In this document: in pieces, positions 54,429 through 62,945 of the stretch
Numbering within the stretch: position 1 is the stretch's first letter
Layout: every line of letters begins with the position of its first letter
DNA from: Chloracidobacterium sp.
Lineage (GTDB): Bacteria > Acidobacteriota > Blastocatellia > Pyrinomonadales > Pyrinomonadaceae
NCBI GenBank assembly: GCA_016716365.1
Contig: JADJWM010000017.1
Span: 744,001-808,000, forward strand
DNA: 64,000 nucleotides
Reading direction: 5' to 3'
Notes under the pieces: model-generated
Told to the model about the DNA's origin: nothing
The model's input: the letters and a program-made list of their open reading frames with translations, nothing else
The model's database searches: none
Program-made: the position numbers and the translations under genes

Positions 54429-55247
54429 ATGAGTAAACTCGCTCGCCTGCTGGCCGTTAAACTTGCCCTGCTGCTACTGTTCGCGGCGGCTGATTCCCAA
54501 ACCCCGCGGGCCGATGCGGTGGAACGGGGCTCGGCCACGGCGAAGGCCGGTTTCAAGAACGAAGACGAGATCGCGGCGAAATTCAACAACTGGCGGACCG
54601 ACGCTGAGGCCGCGGTCTGGCTCGCGTTCATGGGCTACAAGTCGGCGGATATTATTGAGGTTTCGGCCGGAAAGCCGCATGGGGAGAAGGCCGACATAGT
54701 GGTGCGGGTGCGGACGGCGGCCGGCGAAAAGAGCGAGGGTATTTCGATCAAGCTGGTGAGCACATCGACCGGATTTAACCAGATCGACAAGCGGTGGCTG
54801 CGGCAGTACGCGGAAAAATGGAAGATGCAAGCCGAGGTACAGGCGGCGTTGAGGCTCTTCACCGGCGAGGTGAAACCGAACCGGCCTTCGCGTGACCCGC
54901 GCCGGATGTTCCTGAACGAGCTAACGGCCGAGCAGCAAAAACAGGTCGTCGATTTCTTTTCGGCGAACAAAGCCGAGATCGTTTCGGACCTGCTTGGGGG
55001 CGACGGTGAATTCAAGGCCGGCTGGATGATGGTCGCGCTAAAGTCAACGGCAAAGCCTCGATGGGTGCTGAGAAGCATCGATTACACGATCGATTTTTTC
55101 AGCCAGGGCCCGGTTGAGATCACTCGGGCCGGCAACCTGAAGATCGGCCGGATCACGATGCAGCGAAAGGGCGGCGACGGCGGGCGCGAGACCGCCAACC
55201 AGCTTCAATTCAAGATGAACCCCGCTCTATTAATGTCGGCGAAGTGA
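54429..55247 (+). CDS. HinP1I-family type II restriction endonuclease with signal-peptide-like N-terminus
   Basis: 272 residues. From about residue 32 the protein tracks R.HinP1I (cuts GCGC) almost end to end: ERGSATAKAGFKNEDEIAAK, STGFNQIDKRWL, RRMFLNELTAEQQ and MQRKGGDGGRETANQLQFK. The active-site pattern, SD-x18-QxK in HinP1I, is here D89-x16-S-I-K108, so Gln is replaced by Ser. Before this lies MSKLARLLAVKLALLLLFAA then DSQTPRADA-V, a textbook Sec signal peptide with an AxA cleavage site that HinP1I lacks. No methyltransferase is adjacent. Export would explain how an orphan nuclease is tolerated. A GTG at codon 31 could instead start a HinP1I-sized cytoplasmic form. Confidence 0.8.
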   Translation: MSKLARLLAVKLALLLLFAAADSQTPRADAVERGSATAKAGFKNEDEIAAKFNNWRTDAEAAVWLAFMGYKSADIIEVSAGKPHGEKADIVVRVRTAAGEKSEGISIKLVSTSTGFNQIDKRWLRQYAEKWKMQAEVQAALRLFTGEVKPNRPSRDPRRMFLNELTAEQQKQVVDFFSANKAEIVSDLLGGDGEFKAGWMMVALKSTAKPRWVLRSIDYTIDFFSQGPVEITRAGNLKIGRITMQRKGGDGGRETANQLQFKMNPALLMSAK

Positions 55248-55248
55248 T

Positions 55249-56445
55249 TCAACGCGGGGCATTTTTAATTACGGTTTCGAGGGTGCGATCGATGGCGACC
55301 CGCAACGGAAGGTTCGGTTTGTTCGGGATGATGTTCCATCCGGTGGCCACAATTATAAGATCCATTTCTGGTATAACAATTGGGAATTGCCCGCCGAATC
55401 CGGACCCGGTAAATGCCAGCCGGCCTTCCTTACCGTAAGGGTGGAGCCACCATTTGTAACCGTATTTCACCGTGTTGGATACGCTGACGCTCGGCGTGAT
55501 CGAAGCCTTTACCCAATCGGCCGGGACGATCGGTTTGCCTTCCCACATCCCGCCTTTCAGATAGAGATACGCGATCTTTGCGAGATCGTGCGGCGCAAGA
55601 TACAGGCCGCCTTCGGTGTCGATAAGCCCTGTGGGCGTCCGCTTCCAGAAAAAGCGGTTGATACCGAGCGGTGAGAAAAGGTGCTGGGCGGCGTATTCTT
55701 CGATATCTCTCCCAGTCGCCGCCCTGAAAATGTACGAAAGCAGCTGCGTTTCGCCGCTGCTGTAGTTGAAGACGGTTCCAGGCTCCCGCGCCATCGGACG
55801 GTTGATCGTGAAATCCACCCAATCAAAACTCGCCTCCATTGCGACCGCGGCGTTGTTCGGATCGATGTACGGAAGGTTTTCATTCCAATCAAATCCGCCG
55901 GTCATCGTCAGCAGGTGGCGGATAGTGACGCGACGCTTCCGATCGTCCACATTGGCGACCTTGGCCGGGTCGAAGAATTTCAGGATGGGCGTGTCGAGGT
56001 CCGGGAACTCCTTTCGGCCCACCGCAATTCCGATGACCACCGAGGATACCGTTTTTGTCACAGACTGCATTGTGTGCAGATCACTGCGTCGGTAAAAGGG
56101 ATGCCACCACGAACTGAAATAATTGTACGGACCGGTGGGGTCGTTTGCATTCAACGCACCCGGCTCTTTGGCCTCTTCGCCGTAGATCCTGGAGTAGTCC
56201 TGTTTGTAAGAGCGATCAAAGGCCACCTTCCCATGTCGGATCACGAGAAGGCTGTCAACGTACCCGTACTTGCCCGCAGCAATGTCGGCATCAAAGGCGG
56301 CAAGCAGCTTTGCGTCGAGGCCGACGGCCTTCGGCGTAGTTGACGTCCAACCCGCAGTTGGCCATTGGCCGCGTTGGGCAGCAACTGCGATCTGGATAGA
56401 AGCGATCGCCAGGGCGGCGACAAACGTCTTCAATACAATTTTCAT
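55249..56445 (-). CDS. secreted serine hydrolase, class C beta-lactamase fold
   Basis: 398 residues from the ATG at 56445 with signal segment LKTFVAALAIASIQIAVAA. SxxK is in MQSVTKTVSSVV, the Tyr motif in FNYSSGETQLL, and RHLLTMTGGFDW is typical of beta-lactamase-related hydrolases (esterases, D-aminopeptidases). It is not necessarily an antibiotic-resistance enzyme. It converges with the HinP1I-like gene, with one base between the stops. Confidence 0.88.
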   Translation of the reverse strand: MKIVLKTFVAALAIASIQIAVAAQRGQWPTAGWTSTTPKAVGLDAKLLAAFDADIAAGKYGYVDSLLVIRHGKVAFDRSYKQDYSRIYGEEAKEPGALNANDPTGPYNYFSSWWHPFYRRSDLHTMQSVTKTVSSVVIGIAVGRKEFPDLDTPILKFFDPAKVANVDDRKRRVTIRHLLTMTGGFDWNENLPYIDPNNAAVAMEASFDWVDFTINRPMAREPGTVFNYSSGETQLLSYIFRAATGRDIEEYAAQHLFSPLGINRFFWKRTPTGLIDTEGGLYLAPHDLAKIAYLYLKGGMWEGKPIVPADWVKASITPSVSVSNTVKYGYKWWLHPYGKEGRLAFTGSGFGGQFPIVIPEMDLIIVATGWNIIPNKPNLPLRVAIDRTLETVIKNAPR

Positions 56446-56521
56446 CAGGTTAGCTTCCTTCGTATTGGACCTGTGTCCATAAGAATGACATCCACGCGGA
56501 TCGGAAATTCTCAACTTCTAT

Positions 56522-56968
56522 TCAAACTCCGAATTGCCGCAAATGATGGTCAAAGTGTTTCCAGCAGAAAGCACCCCAATCGTTCCGAGACATCGGGCCG
56601 AGCAGAGTATGCGGCGGGCAGTCGGTATGAGTGTCGGCGGCGGTGAATTCCTCGATCAACGAAACCAGCCGATCTACGTCTCGCTTCCACTCGCCCGGTT
56701 CCGTGACAAAGGCATCGGCGGGACCTTTGATACGGCCTTTGGGCCAGGGGATGATATAGATCGCCAGGTAACGGATCAGGGCGTTTCGGCGCCAGCCTGT
56801 CTGCTGCCGGGCTTCCACGTGCCCGAGCGTGTGCGTCATCTGGTCGGTCAGGTGTGCAATCATTTGGGGGGCCGACATCGTTCCCCAGACGCGCGGAGTG
56901 TCAGGCGACAAACGCCGGATGCGGTCGATGGTCCGGACACGGTCTTCAACTTGAAGAAAGGATCTCAT
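56522..56968 (-). CDS. DUF1569 (DinB-like) protein
   Basis: 148 residues. RIRRLSPDTPRVWGTMSAPQ, MIAHLTDQMTHTLGH and the C-terminal WGAFCWKHFDHHLRQFGV place histidines as in the DinB-like DUF1569 family. A four-helix metal-binding protein of unknown substrate. Confidence 0.85.
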   Translation of the reverse strand: MRSFLQVEDRVRTIDRIRRLSPDTPRVWGTMSAPQMIAHLTDQMTHTLGHVEARQQTGWRRNALIRYLAIYIIPWPKGRIKGPADAFVTEPGEWKRDVDRLVSLIEEFTAADTHTDCPPHTLLGPMSRNDWGAFCWKHFDHHLRQFGV

Positions 56969-57100
56969 AGTTGAATCTTCGCGAGAAAAAGCCCCACGAA
57001 AGGTCAGTTGATCGACACTTTGGTCCTGCCTGAGTCAATTCTTGCCGCAACCGTGCACTTACACCACAACTGAGCAGCCCGTATTCGGCAAATTCCGAAA

Positions 57101-57763
57101 CTACCGGGCGGGTTGATCCGGCGATGGCAGGATCGTGAACGTGGACGCGATCTGCTTAATGACGGGCAGCTGCGAATCGTAGTTATCGGCCTTGCAGGAA
57201 AACGTTACAGCGTAGGTATTGCCGGCCCCGTAAACGGCGAATTGTAAGACCCTAAGTGCGTCCCCCGGAGATCCGGTACTTAGTTCGTAGATTGCGTAGT
57301 ATCCCGGCCGGCCGCTGAACTCAATTGCGCCCGATTGCAGGACCTTTACCGGCGCATCTATTGACGACCTGACATCCTCCACGCCATTTTCAACGTATTC
57401 TTTCAAATGACCGGCTTGTTCGGCGGGGGGCAAGTCTCCCAGCGAAGGATATTGATCGACCCTAACATTGAACCCTGCTTTCATGCTCCCGTCAGGCTGC
57501 CGGCTGACAAATGAGACTCTAGTTCCGGGCGATTCAGAGGGCACGCGTTCCCAGTCCTTTGGGACCATGATCGTAAACGAAGATTCGGCATCGCGAAATG
57601 TGTCCAGATCGCTGATATTACCTCCTGTGAAGGCTGGGTCGTTGGTTTGGGTGTGGTGCCGGAGTTTGATGTGCAAAATAAGGCACGGGAAGCCAAGGGG
57701 CGGGGGGCCGGCAAGCCTTTTTCTGTTCATAAATATCATCATTGGATAAAATAGCCGGGACAT
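57101..57763 (-). CDS. protein with PsbP/DcrB-like domain
   Basis: 220 residues. The C-terminal 170 residues (SSFTIMVPKDWERVPSESPG, FVSRQPDGSMKAGFNVRVD, AVYGAGNTYAVTFSCKADN) resemble PsbP/DcrB-like exported domains. The N-terminus is odd: short, basic and Pro-rich (MNRKRLAGPPPLGFPCL) with no clear signal peptide. The true start may be damaged or be a later codon. Function unknown. Confidence 0.6.
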   Translation of the reverse strand: MSRLFYPMMIFMNRKRLAGPPPLGFPCLILHIKLRHHTQTNDPAFTGGNISDLDTFRDAESSFTIMVPKDWERVPSESPGTRVSFVSRQPDGSMKAGFNVRVDQYPSLGDLPPAEQAGHLKEYVENGVEDVRSSIDAPVKVLQSGAIEFSGRPGYYAIYELSTGSPGDALRVLQFAVYGAGNTYAVTFSCKADNYDSQLPVIKQIASTFTILPSPDQPAR

Positions 57764-57816
57764 TGACCAACAAGAAGAGGTTTTCTAATGCACCCGGCTG
57801 ATCTAAGTGACACAAA

Positions 57817-57912
57817 ATGAAGCCCAACCGCACTCAATTGATCGGCGCCGTCGTGCTGCTTGCTCTTATTTTGGGCCTGGTAGCGATCCGCTACATTTCG
57901 GCCGCTTTCTGA
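57817..57912 (+). CDS. possible 31-residue membrane peptide
   Basis: MKPNRTQ followed by one hydrophobic helix (LIGAVVLLALILGLVAIRYI) and SAAF. It overlaps the end of the OsmC gene on the other strand by 22 bases. No clear ribosome site. Listed because the composition is strongly membrane-like; it may be chance. Confidence 0.35.
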   Translation: MKPNRTQLIGAVVLLALILGLVAIRYISAAF

Positions 57913-58334
57913 GCCTCGAGTTTCGCATCCATCGTGATCTCGGCTTTAAGCAGTTTTGAGATCGGGCACCCGGCCTTTGCTTTTCCGGCGGCGGTCGCGA
58001 AAGCTACTTCGGTGGCCCCGGGCACGCGGGCGGTCACGTCGAGATGGACCCTCGTCACGGCGAAACCGTCATCGAGTTTTTCAAGTCGGACCTCGGCCGT
58101 CGTGTTTATGCTGTCGGCGGTGAGGCCCGCGGCCCCAAGCTGGCCGGACAGCGCCATCGAGAAGCAGCCCGCATGGGCGGCTGCTATGAGTTCTTCGGGA
58201 TTGGTGCCGATGCCGTCTTCAAACCGGGTGCTGAATGAATATTGAGTGTCGGAAAGCACGCCGCTCTCGGTCGAGATCTTTCCGTTTCCGTCCTTAAGGC
58301 CGCCGTTCCATGCTGCAGATGCTTTTCTTAACAT
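57891..58334 (-). CDS. osmC: OsmC-family peroxidase
   Basis: 147 residues. GTNPEELIAAAHAGCFSMAL and KAKAGCPISKLLKA carry the two redox cysteines. SGVLSDTQYSFSTRFEDG is the usual start of the core. OsmC reduces organic hydroperoxides. A GGAGGAATTACC ribosome site precedes the ATG. Confidence 0.92.
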   Translation of the reverse strand: MLRKASAAWNGGLKDGNGKISTESGVLSDTQYSFSTRFEDGIGTNPEELIAAAHAGCFSMALSGQLGAAGLTADSINTTAEVRLEKLDDGFAVTRVHLDVTARVPGATEVAFATAAGKAKAGCPISKLLKAEITMDAKLEAQKAAEM

Positions 58335-58372
58335 TTCCAGGTAATTCCTCCATTTGATCGTAAATAAAACTT

Positions 58373-60757
58373 TCAGCCGGCACGCGTTGCCGACATTGTA
58401 AATACTATCTTACCGCCATTGTGGATCTCGTCATACGTCAGATAGTCGCGATTTAGCGGGCGTCCATTTAGCGTGACGCCGCGGACGTAGACATTCTTCT
58501 CGCCCTGGTTTTGGGCCTCGATCGTTAGTGTCTTGCCGTTCTCGAAACGGAGTACGGCCGTGCGCACGACGGGGCTGCCGATGATGTACTGAGCGGAACC
58601 CGGTGCGACCGGGTAGAAGCCGAGGGCCGAGAACAGATACCAGGCCGACATCTGGCCGCAGTCGTCGTTGCCGCCAAGTCCGTCCGGTGTCGGGCGGTAC
58701 TGATCCTTAAGGATCATGCGGACCCGTTCCTGCGTTTTCCACGAATCGCCTGTCCATGCATAGAGATATGGAACGTGGTGGGCGGGTTCGTTGCCGTGAA
58801 CGTAACCGCCGATTATGCCTTCGCGGGTGATGTCCTCGGTCTCGGCAAAAAATTCGTCCGGCAGGTCCATCGTGAACAGGCGGTCGAGGCGCTGGCTGAA
58901 GGCCCGGTTACCGCCCATCGTCTCGATCATCCCCTCGGGGTCGTGAGGGACATATAGGCTGTAGTTCCAGGCGTTGCCCTCGATGAAACCCTGGCCGCTG
59001 GTCGAAAGCGGATCGAACTTCTCGCGGAATTTTCCGTCGCTCGTCTTCGGACGCATAAAGCCGGTCGAGGGGTCAAAATGATTACGCCAATTCTCGGAGC
59101 GTTTTATGAACTCGGCGTGAAGGTCGCTGCGGCCGAGCTTTTTCGCGGCCTGGGCGATCGCCCAGTCGTCATAGGCGTATTCGAGGGTCTTCGATACCGA
59201 ATAGGTATTCTTGTCGTCGGGGACGTAGCCCAACGACATATACCATTCGAGGCCGTCGTAGTATTTCGTGCGGGCGGTCTGGGCCGATGCGTCGAGAGCT
59301 CGGATCGCTTCGGCACCGGTCAGGTTGCCGGTCACGATAGCGTCGGCGATCACGCTGACGCTGTGATAACCGATCATGCACCAGTTCTCGTTGGCGTAAT
59401 GCGACCAGACGGGGAGCATCTTGTGGACGCTTTGGTCGTAATGAGCCAGCATAGAGCGGACCATATCTCGGTTTCTGGCCGGCTGGATCAGGTTGAGCAG
59501 TGGATGAAGAGCCCGATAGGTGTCCCAGAGGGAGAAGGTGGTGTAGTGGGTGAAGTTTGGAGTCCCGGCTCCAGCCGGCTCCGCACTTCGCATGGGACGG
59601 CTAAAGCCGGGACTCCCAACAGAGTGAACATTTTGATCGATGCCCTTGTAGCGCCCGTCGGTGTCCATGTACACGGTCGGGGTGAGCAGGGCATGGTAGA
59701 GAGCCGTGTAGAAGTTCGTCATCTCGCCTTCGTCGATGGTGGTGACGGCGATCTTTGAAAGCTCGCGGTTCCATTGGCCTTGCGCCTCGCGTTTGACGCG
59801 GTCGAAATCCCAATGCGGGATCTCGACCCTCAGATTCGCTATGGCCCCGGCGGTCGAGACGGGCGAGATGGCGAACTTGATCTGGACCTTATCTCCGGCC
59901 GCGACGTCGAAATCGAAATAACCGCGGATCTGCTTTCCGGCCGCTTCGGGGAAGTTTCGAGTCTGATCAAATTTCCGCCAGAAACCCTGATAATCGACCT
60001 TTGCAAAATTACGGAACCCGTACGATTTGAAAGGCTTTGAAAACTCCATCGCGAAATATACAGTCCGCGTCCGGGCCCAGCCGTTCGTCTGTCGATAGCC
60101 GACGACCGTCCGGTCGTTCTCAACGCGGACGAAGGTCCAGACGTTCTTGTCCTCGTAGTTGTAGATGCCGTGCATCAGGTCGAGGATGATGTGGGCGTCG
60201 CTCGTCTTGTCAGAACCGGGGGCGGCAGCGACCGGGTTTCCCATGAACGTGTACTGATGAAACCCGACGCGTGTCGTCGCGGTCATCTCGGCGAGGATGT
60301 TGTGGTCGTCGAGTTTGACCTTGTAGTAGCCGGCCTCGGCGGTCTCGTTCGCGTGAGAAAATGCGGAGCGAAAACCGCTCGCAGGGTCGCCCTTTTTGCC
60401 CGGTTCGAGCTGCAGCGGCCCGACCGTCGGCATGATGAGAAAATCACCGAGATCGGAGTGGCCGGTGCCCGAAAAATGCGTGTGCGAAAAGCCGACGATC
60501 TCACGGTCGTCATACTGGTATCCCGCGCAGTATTTGTAGGAATCCTTGTTGTACACGCCGCCGACATTGTGCGGCTGCTGGTCTGTGTCGGGCGAAAGCT
60601 GCACCGAGCCGAAGGGCACGGTCGCTCCCGGGAACGTATGCCCCATCTTCTGGGTGCCGATCAGGGGGTTGACGTAGCGGATGTAACCGGAAAGTTGCGC
60701 GGAAGGCTGGATCGTGAAAAAGAGCACGATGCTTCCTACGAGTATCGCTTTTTTCAT
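58373..60757 (-). CDS. secreted GH92 alpha-1,2-mannosidase-type glycosidase
   Basis: 794 residues with signal peptide KKAILVGSIVLFFTIQPSAQ. VNPLIGTQKMGHTFPGATVP starts the N-terminal beta-sandwich. FSLWDTYRALHPLLNLI and GLGGNDDCGQMSAWYLFSAL carry the (alpha/alpha)6-barrel catalytic elements of the Ca2+-dependent GH92 family. It trims mannose from glycans outside the cytoplasm. Residues SPGFSRPMRSAEPAGAGTPN, directly before FTHYTTFSLWDTYRA, come from a palindromic element inserted in frame (59559-59616). It follows the secreted protein at 60767 by nine bases, probably in one transcript. Confidence 0.92.
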   Translation of the reverse strand: MKKAILVGSIVLFFTIQPSAQLSGYIRYVNPLIGTQKMGHTFPGATVPFGSVQLSPDTDQQPHNVGGVYNKDSYKYCAGYQYDDREIVGFSHTHFSGTGHSDLGDFLIMPTVGPLQLEPGKKGDPASGFRSAFSHANETAEAGYYKVKLDDHNILAEMTATTRVGFHQYTFMGNPVAAAPGSDKTSDAHIILDLMHGIYNYEDKNVWTFVRVENDRTVVGYRQTNGWARTRTVYFAMEFSKPFKSYGFRNFAKVDYQGFWRKFDQTRNFPEAAGKQIRGYFDFDVAAGDKVQIKFAISPVSTAGAIANLRVEIPHWDFDRVKREAQGQWNRELSKIAVTTIDEGEMTNFYTALYHALLTPTVYMDTDGRYKGIDQNVHSVGSPGFSRPMRSAEPAGAGTPNFTHYTTFSLWDTYRALHPLLNLIQPARNRDMVRSMLAHYDQSVHKMLPVWSHYANENWCMIGYHSVSVIADAIVTGNLTGAEAIRALDASAQTARTKYYDGLEWYMSLGYVPDDKNTYSVSKTLEYAYDDWAIAQAAKKLGRSDLHAEFIKRSENWRNHFDPSTGFMRPKTSDGKFREKFDPLSTSGQGFIEGNAWNYSLYVPHDPEGMIETMGGNRAFSQRLDRLFTMDLPDEFFAETEDITREGIIGGYVHGNEPAHHVPYLYAWTGDSWKTQERVRMILKDQYRPTPDGLGGNDDCGQMSAWYLFSALGFYPVAPGSAQYIIGSPVVRTAVLRFENGKTLTIEAQNQGEKNVYVRGVTLNGRPLNRDYLTYDEIHNGGKIVFTMSATRAG
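59559..59616 (-). repeat. in-frame palindromic element, copy 2 (in GH92)
   Basis: On the coding strand GGAGTCCCGGCTTTAGCCG ... GCCGGCTGGAGCCGGGACTCC: paired hairpins bounded by GGAGTC/GACTCC. It aligns along its length with the element at 40953-41008 and is read in the same frame. Confidence 0.8.
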
Positions 60758-60766
60758 TTTCTGTGA

Positions 60767-61564
60767 TCACGGATTGAAAGGTGTCTTAATTCGGTGCAGT
60801 TCCAGAAAGACCCCGTCCCACAACATCACTGCCCTCTCATCTGGAAGACGAAGCACAAAGTATTGAACTGTGTTCTCAGAAACGGGGCATTTGATGAGAA
60901 CCGCACGTACCTCGCTTCGAGGAATACCGATCGACGCGAACGACGAACCTGTCAATTTCAAGTAGTCATCGGAAGTCACAGTCCTCGTTTCGAAGGCGGG
61001 TGTTTTGCAGGTTTGTTCTCCGATCGAAATATCGTCCCATCGAAGAGTGAAATTTGTTCCGATGAGCGACTTCAGGCCCGGTGGGTCATCTTGAGACGGA
61101 CCTTCTCCTGTGGCGAATCGATACGAGACGATCTTCCAAGCTCCAAAGGGAGGCAGCTGCCTGGCGCTCGAAAGCATTTTACGACCGAACCGGCCTGGGA
61201 TCGATCTCCATTCAAGGGATTTGCTGGACCTGTTCGACATAGCAACCGCGATCGCCTCACCGTCACCACTGCCGAGAATCCGATAGTTTCTCGAATCAGC
61301 GTCGAATTGAATTATGTCGAACTGGACCCTGCTTGTTTTCAACGCCTTCGGCTTCGGAGAAGCGTCGAGAAAGTATGTGGTCCTGAATCTGGCGGTGAAA
61401 ACCCGTTCAACGTCCATTACGAGGCTGTCACGATCGACATCGATGAAACTGTCTTCGTTCGTGAGTACCCGCAACCATTCAACATCGGCTTCTTGGCACG
61501 GAGTCAGGGTCGTGCAGCAAAGGAGAATCAAAACCAAAGCGCACAAAACATGGATCTGCTTCAT
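60767..61564 (-). CDS. secreted protein of unknown function
   Basis: 265 residues with signal peptide KQIHVLCALVLILLCCTTLT (a Cys nearby may be lipidated). The first half (VEWLRVLTNEDSFIDVDRDS, VFTARFRTTYFLD) resembles surface-adhesin E-like beta domains. The second half has two cysteines that may pair (EQTCKTPAF, VLIKCPVSE). It precedes the GH92 gene by nine bases, so it may assist glycan binding or display (inference). Confidence 0.6.
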   Translation of the reverse strand: MKQIHVLCALVLILLCCTTLTPCQEADVEWLRVLTNEDSFIDVDRDSLVMDVERVFTARFRTTYFLDASPKPKALKTSRVQFDIIQFDADSRNYRILGSGDGEAIAVAMSNRSSKSLEWRSIPGRFGRKMLSSARQLPPFGAWKIVSYRFATGEGPSQDDPPGLKSLIGTNFTLRWDDISIGEQTCKTPAFETRTVTSDDYLKLTGSSFASIGIPRSEVRAVLIKCPVSENTVQYFVLRLPDERAVMLWDGVFLELHRIKTPFNP

Positions 61565-61632
61565 AGGCGTTTCACCTCCCTAAAATTTGCCAGGCGGTTC
61601 AATTCACCGTCTATGCTACTCTTTGTTCTCGA

Positions 61633-62568
61633 GTGGTTTCAAGAGTGGTTCAGAACACGATCTACGCCATTGCCGGGCCGACGGCGTCAGGGAAGACTGC
61701 GTTGGCGGTCGAGGTTGCGAAAGCGGTCGGCGGCGAGGTAGTAAATTTCGATTCGGTGCAGATCTATCGAGAGATCGAGATCGCGACGGCTAAGCCGACC
61801 GAAGCGGAAAAGCAGGGAATTCCGCACCACCTGATCGATTATGTCGATCCGCGGGTGAATTACACGGCGGCGGATTGGGCTCGGGACGCGGAACAGAAGA
61901 TCGCCGAGATCGAATCGCGGGGGAAACCGGTGGTCCTGGTCGGAGGGACCGGTTTTTATCTTCGTACGCTTCTGAATCCGCTTTTCGAAAGCCCGAAAAC
62001 CGATGAGGACCTTCGCCGCCGTCTGCAGGGCCTGAAAGAAAACAAGGGGCCGGAGCATCTTCACCGGATGCTTACACGGGTCGATCCGGATTCGGCCGGA
62101 TCGCTGTTCCCGAGGGACTATGTCAGGGTGATCCGTGCACTCGAGGTCTATTTCCAAACAGGCGAGAAGCTCTCCGATCGGCGATCGGATCGGATGCCGC
62201 CGCCTGAATTTGCGTCGCGGACGCAGATCTTCTTTCTTGAACCGCCCCGCGACGAGCTTTACCGGCGGATCGACGCCCGAACGGAGAACCATTTCGCGGC
62301 CGGGCTCGTAGAGGAGGTCATCGCCTTAAGAACGGCGGGGATCGACGACCGAACGAACGCGCTCGGTTCGCATGGTTACCGTCGGGTCTGCGAGTATCTG
62401 CGGGGCGAACGCACGCTGGCGAGCGCGCTGGAGAGGACAAAACAAGATGTCCGTAATTACGCGAAACGGCAGCTTACGTGGTTTCGGGCCGAGCCGAAAG
62501 CCCGGCCCATCGCCGGGTTCGGGTTTGAGGAAAAGGCGCTTCGGGACGTGCTCGCCGGACGGGCCTAA
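61633..62568 (+). CDS. miaA: tRNA dimethylallyltransferase
   Basis: 311 residues from GTG at 61633. P-loop IAGPTASGKTALAVEVAKA, DSVQIYREIEIATAKPT, HHLIDYVDP, VLVGGTGFYLRTLL and the C-terminal RNYAKRQLTWFR are diagnostic. It adds a dimethylallyl group to A37 of tRNAs reading UNN codons. A second GTG four codons later is an alternative start. hfq follows, a conserved neighbourhood. Confidence 0.93.
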   Translation: MVSRVVQNTIYAIAGPTASGKTALAVEVAKAVGGEVVNFDSVQIYREIEIATAKPTEAEKQGIPHHLIDYVDPRVNYTAADWARDAEQKIAEIESRGKPVVLVGGTGFYLRTLLNPLFESPKTDEDLRRRLQGLKENKGPEHLHRMLTRVDPDSAGSLFPRDYVRVIRALEVYFQTGEKLSDRRSDRMPPPEFASRTQIFFLEPPRDELYRRIDARTENHFAAGLVEEVIALRTAGIDDRTNALGSHGYRRVCEYLRGERTLASALERTKQDVRNYAKRQLTWFRAEPKARPIAGFGFEEKALRDVLAGRA

Positions 62569-62645
62569 AGGGCTCGAAGCCGTGTAAATTATTTGAATGT
62601 AAGGTTTATCAATGTACGAATTTAGTTCATCCTAAAAGAAAGTAC

Positions 62646-62673
62646 TTGTTTGAGACCTTAATTCTGCTATAAT
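62646..62673 (+). promoter_or_regulatory. promoter before hfq
   Basis: TTGTTT, 16 bases, TATAAT (62668-62673) in the 146 bases between miaA and hfq, so hfq can be transcribed apart from miaA. Confidence 0.65.
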
Positions 62674-62714
62674 CTTTGGCGTAAGCGGAAAAGAAACCTC
62701 ACACACGAAATGTT

Positions 62715-62939
62715 ATGGAGAAACAAGCTGCCCAGAACATTCAAGATGCCTTTTTAAATTCGACTCGACGTGAAAAGGTAAGCGTGATCGTTCACCTTAT
62801 TCCGGGTTCTACCCTTACGGGCAGGATCAAGAGCTTTGACAAATTTTCGGTGATGCTAGATGTTGGCGGACAGGATGTTTTGATTTTTAAGCACTCAATT
62901 TCCACCATTTCTCAGGAGCGAAAATCCGAGTCGAATTAG
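62715..62939 (+). CDS. hfq: RNA chaperone Hfq
   Basis: 74 residues. NIQDAFLNSTRREKVSVIVH is Sm1 and DVLIFKHSISTIS with the KH dyad is Sm2, giving the hexameric ring that pairs small RNAs with mRNAs. The core matches family length; the C-terminal tail is very short. Placed downstream of miaA as in many bacteria. Confidence 0.93.
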   Translation: MEKQAAQNIQDAFLNSTRREKVSVIVHLIPGSTLTGRIKSFDKFSVMLDVGGQDVLIFKHSISTISQERKSESN

Positions 62940-62945
62940 ATAATC

